Notes under the pieces: model-generated
Databases searched by the model: none
Told to the model about the DNA's origin: nothing
Seen by the model: only the letters and a program-made list of their open reading frames with translations
Position numbers and translations under genes: made by a program
Shown here: positions 8,797 to 19,916 of the stretch, one piece after another
Numbering within the stretch: position 1 is the stretch's first letter
Layout of the letters: every line of letters begins with the position of its first letter
NCBI GenBank assembly: GCA_937943575.1
Contig: CALEAV010000042.1
Location: 1 to 49,544, forward strand
Reading direction: 5' to 3'
DNA length: 49,544 bases
Source of the DNA: an uncultured bacterium
GTDB taxonomy: Bacteria > Desulfobacterota > Desulfobaccia > Desulfobaccales > 0-14-0-80-60-11

Positions 8797-10250
8797 GCCT
8801 GACGATACCCACCTTCAGTCTGGCCAGCATCGGACCCTGGCTTACCCTGAGCGTGGCCGCCATCGCCATCCTGATCTGGGAGGCCCTCTCCAAGGAGAAG
8901 CCGGCCGCCGTCCCGGCGGTCACCCTGGCCGCCCTGGTCGTCGCCGCAGTCCAGAGCCTCACCCTCATGGGCAGGAAGGGCACTGATTTTGCCGGCATGG
9001 TCTATGTGGACGGCTTCACCGCCCTGGCCTACCTCATCCTGATTCTGGGCGCCGCCCTCACCATCCTCCTTTCCTGGCGCTATCTGGAGGAGTACGGCAA
9101 AAACCTCTCCGAGTACTATGCCCTGCTCCTCTTTGCCACCACCGGCATGATGATCATGGTGGCCGGGGCGCACCTCATCATGATCTTCCTGGGTCTGGAG
9201 GTCATGTCCATCGCCGTCTACGTCCTGGCGGGCTTCCTCCGGGAGGATCTGAAATCCAACGAAGCCGCCATGAAATATCTGGTCCTGGGGGCCTTCTCCA
9301 GCGCCATCCTGCTCTTTGGCATGGCTCTGATTTACGGCGCCGCCGGCGGCACCCTGTATTTGAACGAGCTGGCCAGGAAGCTGGCGGTCACCCAGGCCCT
9401 CACCCAGCCCCTCATCCTTTTGGGTCTGGGCCTGATTGTCGTGGGCTTCGGCTTCAAGGTGGCCGCGGTCCCCTTCCACATGTGGACCCCGGACGTCTAT
9501 GAAGGGGCCCCCACCGCCGTCACTGCCTACATGGCCGTGGCCGTCAAGGCCGCCGCGGTGGCCACCTTCCTCCGGGTCCTTTTCGTCTCCTTCCCCGGCT
9601 TTGTCACCGACTGGAGCTGGCTCCTGTGGGGCCTGGCCGTGGCCACCATGACCCTGGGCAATGTGGTGGCCATCGCCCAGACCAACATCAAACGCATGCT
9701 GGCCTATTCCAGCATCGCCCATGCCGGCTACCTCCTGGTGGGCCTGGTGGCCGCCAACCAGCTGGCGGCGGTGGGCATCCTCTATTATCTGCTGGCCTAC
9801 ACCCTGATGAACATCGGCGCCTTTGCCGCCATCATCCTGGTGAGCCGCAGGCAGGACCGCTACCTGAACATCTACGATTACTGCGGCCTGGGCAGGCAGC
9901 ATCCGGGCTTGGCCGCGGCCATGAGTGTCTTCATGTTCGCCCTGGCGGGCATGCCCCCCACCGCCGGCTTCGTGGGGAAGCTGTATATCTTCGCCGCCGC
10001 CGTGCAGGCGGGCTACATCTGGCTGGTCATCATCGCGGTGATGAATTCCCTGGTGTCGGTGTATTACTACCTGCGCATCACCGTGCTCATGTATATGCGG
10101 CCGGCGGAGGCGGATCTGGGGCCGGTGACCTTCTCCCCGGCCCTCACCGCCACCCTGGCGGCCACGGCCCTGGCGGTGGTGCTGGTGGGTATCTTCCCGG
10201 GCTGGTTCTATGACCTGGCCGCGGCGTCGGTGAAAATCTTCCCCCTGTAA
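8793..10250 (+). CDS. nuoN: NADH-quinone oxidoreductase subunit N
   Basis: Third antiporter-like subunit of complex I (485 residues), last gene of the visible nuo cluster. It has the family segments FLGLEVMSIAVYVLAGFLR, KVAAVPFHMWTPDVYEGAP and IKRMLAYSSIAHAGYLLVG. The start overlaps the end of nuoM (ATGA). An intrinsic terminator follows about 27 bases after the stop, so transcription of the operon probably ends here. Confidence 0.96.
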   Translation: MSLTIPTFSLASIGPWLTLSVAAIAILIWEALSKEKPAAVPAVTLAALVVAAVQSLTLMGRKGTDFAGMVYVDGFTALAYLILILGAALTILLSWRYLEEYGKNLSEYYALLLFATTGMMIMVAGAHLIMIFLGLEVMSIAVYVLAGFLREDLKSNEAAMKYLVLGAFSSAILLFGMALIYGAAGGTLYLNELARKLAVTQALTQPLILLGLGLIVVGFGFKVAAVPFHMWTPDVYEGAPTAVTAYMAVAVKAAAVATFLRVLFVSFPGFVTDWSWLLWGLAVATMTLGNVVAIAQTNIKRMLAYSSIAHAGYLLVGLVAANQLAAVGILYYLLAYTLMNIGAFAAIILVSRRQDRYLNIYDYCGLGRQHPGLAAAMSVFMFALAGMPPTAGFVGKLYIFAAAVQAGYIWLVIIAVMNSLVSVYYYLRITVLMYMRPAEADLGPVTFSPALTATLAATALAVVLVGIFPGWFYDLAAASVKIFPL

Positions 10251-10276
10251 ACCTTCCTCTTGGTCGTTTGAGTGCC

Positions 10277-10306
10277 CAGGGCGGGAATCCCCCGCCCTGT
10301 TTTTTT
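10277..10306 (+). terminator. Rho-independent terminator of the nuo operon
   Basis: A perfect 9-bp stem, CAGGGCGGG (10277-10285) with CCCGCCCTG (10291-10299), closes a five-base loop and is followed by seven T residues. This is a textbook intrinsic terminator placed right after nuoN. The rest of the 310-base gap 10251-10560 holds this element, GC-rich sequence without recognised features, and the candidate promoter for the next gene. Confidence 0.9.
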
Positions 10307-10479
10307 ACACAGATCCTGAGCCCGGGGCCGGGGGGTCCGGGAAGCACCGCCCCCTCCACCTGAAAGCCGGCTGAGGAAATGCCGACACCAGAGGTGCGGA
10401 GGGCGGCGGCTCTCCCATCCTTTCGCCCCGCTTCCATCCGCTACCGGCCGGCAAGTAACTGTTCCGCCTAATTAAAGAC

Positions 10480-10509
10480 TTGACAGAGGCGCCCTCCCGG
10501 CGGTAGTGT
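10480..10509 (+). promoter_or_regulatory. Candidate sigma-70-type promoter for MBL hydrolase gene
   Basis: A perfect -35 hexamer TTGACA (10480-10485) is followed after 18 bases by TAGTGT (10504-10509), a weak -10 with four of six consensus bases. It lies after the nuo terminator and about 50 bases before the ATG of the hydrolase gene, a sensible place for a new transcript to begin. The weak -10 keeps confidence moderate. Confidence 0.45.
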
Positions 10510-10560
10510 CAGGGGAAAGTCACGGCGCCTTTGCCCCTGCCGCCAGGAGGGATCCGGCTG

Positions 10561-11484
10561 ATGGAACTGCCCGCCCTGACCGCCGTCACCGTCGAGGTGC
10601 TGGTGGACAACTTCTACGATGTCTTTGAGCCCTCCCGGCCGGGGGTGGTGGAGCGCATCGTGCCGGGGAAGCTGAAGAAACCCCTGGTGGCCGCCCACGG
10701 CCTGGCCTACTGGATCACCCTGGAGGAAAACGGCCGGCGCACCACTTTGCTGGTGGATGCGGCCAACTCGCCCCTCCCCCTGGTCAACAACCTGGAAGCC
10801 CTGGAGCATGATGTGGGGGAGGTGGACGCCCTGGTCTTGTCCCACGGCCACCCGGACCACTACGGCGGCCTGCTGGAGGTGCTGGCCCGCCGGCAGAAGC
10901 CCCTGCCCATCTTCCTGCACCGGGACTCCTATCTGCCCAAATTGCTCCTCACCCCCCGAGGCCGGGTGGGGCCCTGGGAGCTGGAGCGGGCCGAGCTCAT
11001 CCGGCGGGGGGCCCAACTGCACGAAAACACCGGGCCCGCCCTGGTCCTGGGCCAGGCCCTCCTCACCGGCACAGTGGAGGCCTCCACCCCCTATGAGACC
11101 CCCCTCCCCGGACCCAAGCGGCTGGTGGCGGGGAAGGAGGAAAACGACCCCTTCAGCGATGAACAGGCCCTGGTGGCCCACGTCCGGGGCCAAGGGCTGG
11201 TGGTGGTGGTGAGCTGCTCGCACCCCGGCATCGTCAACATGGTGAAATATGCCCAGAAACTCACCGGGGTGACGGAGGTGGCGGCCATCATCGGCGGTCT
11301 GCACCTCACCGCCGGCGGCCCGGATCTCATCCGCCAGACCATCCAGGGCCTGCAGGAGATCAACCCCAAGCTCCTGGTGGCCGGCCACTGCACCGGCTTT
11401 CGCGCCTTGACCCAGCTGGCCCTGGCCTTCCCGGACGCCTTCATGGTGAGCTGCGTGGGCACCACGGTGCGGCTGGCCGCATAA
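10561..11484 (+). CDS. MBL-fold metallohydrolase, COG1237 type
   Basis: Metallo-beta-lactamase fold protein of 307 residues. The metal-binding motif SHGHPDH places His95, His97, Asp99 and His100. Later conserved parts are SCSHPGIVN near 220, IGGLHLTAGG near 247 and a terminal GHCTGF. This order is typical of the COG1237 group, in which one archaeal member was linked to methanopterin precursor synthesis; most bacterial members have no proven substrate. The ATG follows AGGAGGG by 10 bases and was preferred over an upstream in-frame TTG at 10531. No signal peptide is seen, so it is probably cytoplasmic. The next gene on the same strand follows after 107 bases. Confidence 0.85.
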   Translation: MELPALTAVTVEVLVDNFYDVFEPSRPGVVERIVPGKLKKPLVAAHGLAYWITLEENGRRTTLLVDAANSPLPLVNNLEALEHDVGEVDALVLSHGHPDHYGGLLEVLARRQKPLPIFLHRDSYLPKLLLTPRGRVGPWELERAELIRRGAQLHENTGPALVLGQALLTGTVEASTPYETPLPGPKRLVAGKEENDPFSDEQALVAHVRGQGLVVVVSCSHPGIVNMVKYAQKLTGVTEVAAIIGGLHLTAGGPDLIRQTIQGLQEINPKLLVAGHCTGFRALTQLALAFPDAFMVSCVGTTVRLAA

Positions 11485-11591
11485 GCGACGTCCCCTTCCT
11501 GCCATCCAGGGACGGATGAGCCACGGTTTGGTGGTCTTTCACCGAGTTTGGGATCAGACGGCCGGTTCCCCCGCCCGGAAGGGGGTCCGGC

Positions 11592-12668
11592 GTGGCGGCT
11601 GACCCCTTCCCTTTCCTGGCAGCCCTGGACCTGCCGCCGGGCTGGGTGGAGGCCGGCGACCGCTTCATGGCCTCCGGGGGCACGGTTATGATCCTCGGCG
11701 GCACTGACAGCGGCAAAAGCACCCTCTCCCGCTACCTCATCTATCGGGCCTACGTGGCCGGCGAGCCTGTGGGCCTCATCGACCTGGACCTGGGCCAGTC
11801 CCATGTGGGCCCTCCTGCCGCCTTGGGGCTGGCCGCCTTTCCCCCCCATTTTCCCGGGGATGACCCCCTCTTTCCGGAGGAGCTCTACTTTATCGGCCAG
11901 ACCAGCCCGGTGGCGGCGGTCCTGGAGGTGGTGGTGGGGGCCCGGGTGCTGGCGGACGCCGCCTTGGCCCGGGGGCTCACCCGCCTGGTGGTGAACACCA
12001 GCGGCCTGATCAGCGGCGGCGCGGCGCTGCGCCTGAAGAGGGCCCAGGCGGAGCTGCTCCGGCCCACCCTGCTTGTGGCCGTGGAGCGGGGAGATGAACT
12101 GACCCCCCTGCTGCGGGCCGTGGGGGAGGTGGCGCCGCTGGTGAGGCTGCCGGTGTCGCCCCGGGCGGTGGCCAGAAGCCCGGAGGTGCGGCGCCTCTAC
12201 CGGGAGGAGCGTTTCCGGGACTATTTCCGTGCCGCCCGGGAATTGATCCTGCCCTTCGGGGGCGTTCAACTCAGGGGAAACTTTTTCGGGGAAGGGCGCC
12301 GTCTCAACCGCCGGGAGCGGCAGGAATGGGCCGGCCGCCTGGGGGTGCCGGTCCTGACGGGGGAAATTTCACCGCAACGCCTGCTCCTCCTGCTGAGCGC
12401 GGCGCCGGAGCCGGAGGCCCTGCGGAATTGCCCCCCGCTGCAATTCATCACTTGGCCAGCCCTGGATAATCGTCTGGTGGGCTTGCTGGACGGCCGCCAC
12501 CGGACCCTGGCCCTGGGGATTGTCCTCCCCCACCCGTGGGAGGCGCGGTGCTGGCGGATTCTCACCCCCCTGAGCCCGGAGCGGGCAGCGGAGGTGCGCT
12601 TCCTCACCCTGGGCCGCCTGCGCCTCACGCCGGAGGGCCGGGAACTGGGCCCGGCGGCCGGCCATTGA
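11592..12668 (+). CDS. Clp1/Grc3-like polynucleotide 5'-hydroxyl kinase
   Basis: Protein of 358 residues with a P-loop GGTDSGKST near residue 36, followed by a Walker B-like LIDLDLGQS near 63 and a NTSGLISG segment near 136. This order matches the Clp1/Grc3 kinase domain, which phosphorylates 5'-OH ends of RNA or DNA in eukaryotes and archaea. The C-terminal half carries two small beta-rich segments of unclear role. GTG is the start, after a GAAGGGGG element; no ATG is better placed. It follows the MBL hydrolase gene, but I cannot tell whether they share a transcript. The kinase family call is firm; the substrate is unknown. Confidence 0.75.
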   Translation: MAADPFPFLAALDLPPGWVEAGDRFMASGGTVMILGGTDSGKSTLSRYLIYRAYVAGEPVGLIDLDLGQSHVGPPAALGLAAFPPHFPGDDPLFPEELYFIGQTSPVAAVLEVVVGARVLADAALARGLTRLVVNTSGLISGGAALRLKRAQAELLRPTLLVAVERGDELTPLLRAVGEVAPLVRLPVSPRAVARSPEVRRLYREERFRDYFRAARELILPFGGVQLRGNFFGEGRRLNRRERQEWAGRLGVPVLTGEISPQRLLLLLSAAPEPEALRNCPPLQFITWPALDNRLVGLLDGRHRTLALGIVLPHPWEARCWRILTPLSPERAAEVRFLTLGRLRLTPEGRELGPAAGH

Positions 12669-13096
12669 CGGCGTCCCGGCGGCACCCGTCCAGGGGAATA
12701 ATTTTTGGCCAATAATAAAAGGTTTCGGATGGCGCAGCCGATAAGGTGAAAGAGCCAAGGGGGGCATGGAGGCCGGGAGCCCGGCCGTCGGTGCCGAAAC
12801 CGCAGTTTCAGGGCCGGAAACGAGGGTTCGGCCACCGCCGGTGCGACGGGTCTGGTTAGGACTTAATATCCATTGCCTGGGATCCATCTAATCGACATAA
12901 AACCCGTCCGCAAGCAGGGAGAGCAGCCCGGACAGAGCGGGCCTGAGGCCAATATCACAGAATCGGAGGGCACAGGTGATGGGTGGGTAGGCAGCGGCCG
13001 GATATTGGGGCAGTGAGGCATGAATCCTTCAGGAATGCGGCACCAGCTTCACCCGGAAGGCGGGGAGATTTTAGGGGAAAAGGAGAGGAAACCCTT
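12669..13096. other. 428-base intergenic leader region before DUF6600 gene
   Basis: No gene is supported here. The stretch is less GC-rich than its flanks in parts and contains several inverted repeats: the structured segment at 12721-12801, and GTCCG (12906-12910) with CGGAC (12929-12933). A long untranslated leader for the secreted protein gene would fit. The true start codon at 13097 follows AAAAGGAGAGGAAA, so the longer reading frame beginning at 12983 is not needed. Confidence 0.5.
12721..12801 (+). ncRNA. Candidate structured RNA or leader element
   Basis: GGTTTCGG (12721-12728) pairs perfectly with CCGAAACC (12794-12801), closing an 81-base segment. Inside it GGCCGG (12771-12776) pairs with CCGGCC (12781-12786) around a GAGC loop. 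I compared it by eye with cobalamin, TPP, glycine, SAM and c-di-GMP riboswitch cores and saw none of their signatures. The strand is assumed from the downstream gene. It may be a novel leader, or a chance fold in GC-rich DNA. Confidence 0.25.
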
Positions 13097-16943
<3,847 letters not shown>

Positions 16944-17085
16944 CGGGGGCGGCCGGGCCTGCCGCCGTCAGGGAGCCTCATAAAGGGAGCCGCTCCTAAT
17001 GAGTGCGGGGGGATAGGGCGCTGCTCCGGGGAAGGGCCGCCGGCGCGGTGGGCAGCAGGCGAGTGCCCCGCCCTCCCCTCTGGTT

Positions 17086-17198
17086 GCCTGCTCCTGAGAC
17101 GGGCGGAGATTTACTGCCTTAAGTAACGGGGGCAGGCTGACCTTGGCAGGCGCCCAGGCCGGGACCTGCGGCTTACCGCCCCCGGGAACGGAGCAGGC
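17086..17198 (+). ncRNA. Candidate rod-like structured RNA
   Basis: GCCTGCTCC (17086-17094) pairs perfectly with GGAGCAGGC (17190-17198). Inside, GGGCGG (17101-17106) pairs with CCGCCC (17176-17181). Further in, CTGCC (17114-17118) can pair with GGCAG (17130-17134), and GCAGG (17131-17135) could alternatively pair with CCTGC (17165-17169). The nested helices resemble a rod-like small RNA of about 113 bases. I do not recognise it as 6S, SRP, RNase P or tmRNA. Strand is uncertain. Confidence 0.25.
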
Positions 17199-17200
17199 TG

Positions 17201-17223
17201 AGGAGCCCTACTGGCTGAAGGCA
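17201..17223 (+). repeat. Partial duplicate of the enolase 3' end
   Basis: GAGGAGCCCTACTGGCTGAA plus the next three bases matches the last codons of eno (about 16914-16936) at 22 of 23 positions. The bases just before it (CGGAGC-GG) also resemble enolase sequence about 20 bases further upstream, as if part was deleted. The copy lies in the same orientation, about 287 bases downstream of the original, within a short frame reading EEPYWLKAIESMPVGED. Probably a duplication remnant. Confidence 0.6.
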
Positions 17224-17531
17224 ATCGAGTCCATGCCGGTGGGGGAGGACAGCCGGGGAGACGGGGCAGGCGCCGAAGATCCGGCTGCGGGAATGATCTC
17301 CGGGGCAAGGACTGGGTCGGGAGGCGGGGCAGGGTAAGGGGCCGTGCTGGCCGCGGGTCCCCCCCCAGGACCTGCAGCTCAGCCCCAGGCCGGCTCCGGG
17401 CTCCCGGCCACTGTTTTTCCCATTGGCCCCCGGGGTCGGGAGCCTCCCGGCAAATCGCGCGAAAAGACGGCCAACCTCATCACCGCCCGGTGGGAGCCAC
17501 CCGGCAGACTGCCCCCTCCCCCGCTCGTGAC

Positions 17532-18214
17532 GATGGAACCTACGAGTCCGGAGGGAGAACCCTTGCCGTCCCTCCCCGCCCTTCCTTATGTGGACCCTGG
17601 GGTGGGGACGCTCCACAGGGAGCGCGACATTTTCCCCATTCCCTCCTGGTGCGCCACCTGCGGGGCGACAGTGACGACCTCCGGCCCCATCAGCCCCGCC
17701 CGTGCTGATGGAACCGGCGAGTCAAGGGGGGGGGAACCCGTGCGGCCCCTTCCCCCCTTCCTAACGCCAAACCTGCACCTGGCGCTGCCGCCGAAACAGG
17801 CGCCCCCCATCCCACCCTTTCCTTTAAGGAACCCGCCAGGTCATTTTCTCCCTTCGGGGCGACATCCTCCCCCCTTCCTTTCAAGGAACCTGCGGGTAGA
17901 TGGCGGCGGTCAGCGCCGGTGGCGCCCCTCCCTCCCGGAAGCCGAATCTGTCTCCTCTTCCCCCCATTTGATTCGTGCAGCCCCCGCCCTCACCAAGGCG
18001 GAAACTGCGCCACCGCCTCCCCCCGAGGTTCACCCGCTGCCCCCGCCCCCTCATTCAGGTGGAAGCTGCGAGGTGGGCGGCATACCCACCCATTCCGGCC
18101 AGCCCCGCCCCTCACCTATAAGGAACCTGCCCTTCGCTGTCAGGCAACGCCATGGATCTGCATGAAGTCCGAACGGCTCCGTTCCCGGTGGGGGGCCTGC
18201 ACTTCGCTGTCAGT
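17532..18214. repeat. Degenerate ~60-base tandem repeat array
   Basis: A decamer close to NGGAACCTGC recurs at 17534, 17591, 17652, 17709, 17767, 17827, 17884, 17936 (poor), 17999, 18060, 18121 and 18191 (poor), a mean spacing of about 60 bases. Between the cores the plus strand is strongly pyrimidine-rich. The last two units share a clearer 17-base match, CTGCNCTTCGCTGTCAG (18128-18144 and 18198-18214). It looks like an old decayed minisatellite. The cores are too divergent for a working CRISPR array. Confidence 0.5.
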
Positions 18215-18404
18215 AGCCGAATCCCTGGAACAGGCTTTTCAAGGCTGCCAGTTCCTGCACCAGTTCCAGGGGCATCAGGCTGAGGGCCTCCCTCAGCGCC
18301 CCCAGGCTGGCACGCAGGAAAAACAGCGCCGCCAGGTTGACCGAGACATAGGCCGCCACCCGGAGCAGTTTCCGCCTTCCCGACCGCCGTGCTGCCGTGT
18401 TCAT
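18210..18404 (-). CDS. Small putative membrane protein, unknown function
   Basis: Frame of 64 residues. A basic N-terminus (MNTAARRSGRRKLLR) precedes one hydrophobic helix around residues 16-30 (VAAYVSVNLAALFFL), then an amphipathic segment rich in Leu and Glu. AAAGGA lies about nine bases upstream of the ATG on the minus strand, which supports translation. It is transcribed divergently from the lysE gene. I do not recognise a family. A positive-inside single-pass inner-membrane peptide is the best description. Confidence 0.45.
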   Translation of the reverse strand: MNTAARRSGRRKLLRVAAYVSVNLAALFFLRASLGALREALSLMPLELVQELAALKSLFQGFGY

Positions 18405-18571
18405 CCCCGCTTCCTTTTACGAGTGGGATCATTTTCTTTTTCGGACAGGAACCGGCCGAGGTGAAATTTCCCCGGCTGACCATGGCCGGCAGGGGCGCTA
18501 TCCCCGGATTTCTCTTGGAGAATCAGCCCGGGTGTGATAATTTTCATTTTTGATATCGCTGTGGGGCAGTC

Positions 18572-19216
18572 ATGGATTGGTGGGTCTTGGCCGGGGTGCC
18601 GGCCACTTCCTTTGTGGTGGCCCTGTCCGGAGCCCTGATGCCCGGACCCCTCCTCACCGTGACGGTGGGGGAGGCGGGCCGCCGGGGGTTCTGGGCCGGA
18701 CCTCTCATCATCCTGGGACATGGGCTCCTGGAGCTGGCCTTGGTGCTGCTGCTCCTGGCCGGCGTGGGAGGGTGGCTCAACCGGCCCCCGATCCTGGGCA
18801 CGGTGGGGGTGGTGGGCGCCGGTCTCCTGGGCTGGATGGGGTGGAACCTGCTCCGGGCCGCCCGCACCAGCCGCCTGAGCCTGGAGGGGCAGGAGGCGGG
18901 CGGGCTGCACCCGGTCCTGGCCGGAGTGCTCCTGAGCCTGGCCAACCCCTACTGGCTCCTGTGGTGGCTCACCATCGGCCTGGGCTATGTGCTGTTCGCC
19001 GCCCGCTTCGGCCTCGCGGGGGTCTTTCTCTTCTTTGCCGGGCACATCCTGGCGGACCTCGCCTGGTACTCCCTGGTGGCCGCGGCGGTGGCCCGGGGCC
19101 GGCGGTTCCTCTCCGACACCGCCTACCGGGGTTTCCTGGCCGGCTGCGGGGTCTTTCTCTTCGTTTTCGGCGGCTATTTCGGGCTGCAGGGGCTGAAATT
19201 CCTCTGGAAGGCCTAA
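18572..19216 (+). CDS. LysE family amino-acid exporter
   Basis: Integral membrane protein of 214 residues with about six helices. The N-terminal segment FVVALSGALMPGPLLTVTVGEAGRRGFWAG contains the LysE/RhtB hallmark (PGP followed by a G-x3-G-x5-G-like stretch; part quoted: GALMPGPLLTVTVGEAGRR). A second conserved point is LANPYWLLWW near residue 130. The family exports lysine, arginine, homoserine or related compounds; substrate cannot be set from sequence. An AT-rich stretch with TGATAATTTT lies just upstream and may hold its promoter. The next gene begins 23 bases after its stop. Confidence 0.88.
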   Translation: MDWWVLAGVPATSFVVALSGALMPGPLLTVTVGEAGRRGFWAGPLIILGHGLLELALVLLLLAGVGGWLNRPPILGTVGVVGAGLLGWMGWNLLRAARTSRLSLEGQEAGGLHPVLAGVLLSLANPYWLLWWLTIGLGYVLFAARFGLAGVFLFFAGHILADLAWYSLVAAAVARGRRFLSDTAYRGFLAGCGVFLFVFGGYFGLQGLKFLWKA

Positions 19217-19239
19217 AAGCGCAAGGAGCCTGAATACAT

Positions 19240-19860
19240 ATGATCCAAAAACCCCTGGTGGTGGGACTGCTGGAGGTCAACTGCTACATCCTGGGCGATG
19301 AGGAGACCAAGGAGGCGGTGGTCATCGACCCGGGCGGCGATGAGGACGAGATTCTGGAGGCCCTGCGCCACCACGGCCTGACCCTGAAATACATCATCGA
19401 CACCCACGGGCACTTTGACCATGTGGACGCCAATCAGCCGGTGAAGGAGGCCACCGGGGCCCGGATCGCCATCCATGCCCTGGATGCCCCCATGCTGCTG
19501 CGGGCCCATGAGGCCCTGATGTTCACCGGCAAGCCCATGCGCCCCTCCGAGGCTGACCTCCTGCTCCAGGAAGGGGACGTGCTGGGCTTCGGGAAATACC
19601 GCCTCAAGGTGCTGCACACCCCCGGCCACACCCCGGGCGGCATCTCCCTGGTGCTGGAAGACTCCAACCTGGTGTATGTGGGGGACACCCTCTTTGCCGG
19701 CTCCATCGGCCGCACCGATTTTCCCGGAGGGGATTTTGACGCCCTCATCCGCAATGTCCGGGAAAAGCTCTTCAGCCTGGGGGATCACTACATCGTCTAT
19801 CCCGGCCACGGGCCGGTGACCACCATCGGCCATGAGCGCAAATACAACCCGTTTTTCTAA
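19240..19860 (+). CDS. MBL-fold hydrolase, glyoxalase II-like
   Basis: Protein of 206 residues. The metal-binding THGHFDHVDA motif near residue 53, HTPGHTPGGISL near 129, GDTLFAGSIGRTDFPGG near 150 and YPGHGPVTTIGHE near 187 give the complete two-metal set of the YcbL/GloB-like group. These hydrolyse thioesters or related bonds; short members lacking the glutathione-binding C-terminal domain often have broader or unknown substrates. Cytoplasmic, no signal peptide. It follows lysE closely and precedes coaBC by 56 bases, so the three may be co-transcribed. Confidence 0.88.
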   Translation: MIQKPLVVGLLEVNCYILGDEETKEAVVIDPGGDEDEILEALRHHGLTLKYIIDTHGHFDHVDANQPVKEATGARIAIHALDAPMLLRAHEALMFTGKPMRPSEADLLLQEGDVLGFGKYRLKVLHTPGHTPGGISLVLEDSNLVYVGDTLFAGSIGRTDFPGGDFDALIRNVREKLFSLGDHYIVYPGHGPVTTIGHERKYNPFF

Positions 19861-19916
19861 AGTGCAGGAGGAATCCCGGCCGGCGGCCCGGGCCGGGTGA
19901 GCCAGCGTTTCAGGAG

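Larger units (their letters stand above)
16944..18209. other. 1.27-kb gene-poor region with repeats and inverted repeats
   Basis: No convincing gene. Open frames here are Pro/Ser/Arg-rich and track the polypyrimidine composition rather than codon use. It holds three things described separately: a possible folded RNA (17086-17198), a partial copy of the enolase 3' end (17201-17223), and a degenerate tandem repeat with ~60-base period (about 17532-18214). Confidence 0.6.

Noticed and set aside
10561..12668. A CPSF-like nuclease plus Clp1 RNA-processing pair
   Set aside because: The MBL protein is of the COG1237 type, without the beta-CASP features of CPSF73-like nucleases; proximity alone is weak evidence.
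12900..12935. SRP RNA fragment
   Set aside because: The stretch has AGCAGCC-like sequence but lacks the required GGTCAGG core and the expected fold.
12983..13096. Upstream start for the DUF6600-like protein
   Set aside because: It would hide the signal peptide behind 38 extra residues; the ATG at 13097 has AAAAGGAGAGGAAA before it.
17344..18165. 273-codon Pro-rich frame after enolase
   Set aside because: Composition follows the pyrimidine-rich repeats; no ribosome-binding site, domain or conserved motif.
17532..18214. CRISPR array
   Set aside because: The ~60-base period is suggestive, but repeats are very divergent, spacers are uniformly pyrimidine-rich and no cas gene is present.
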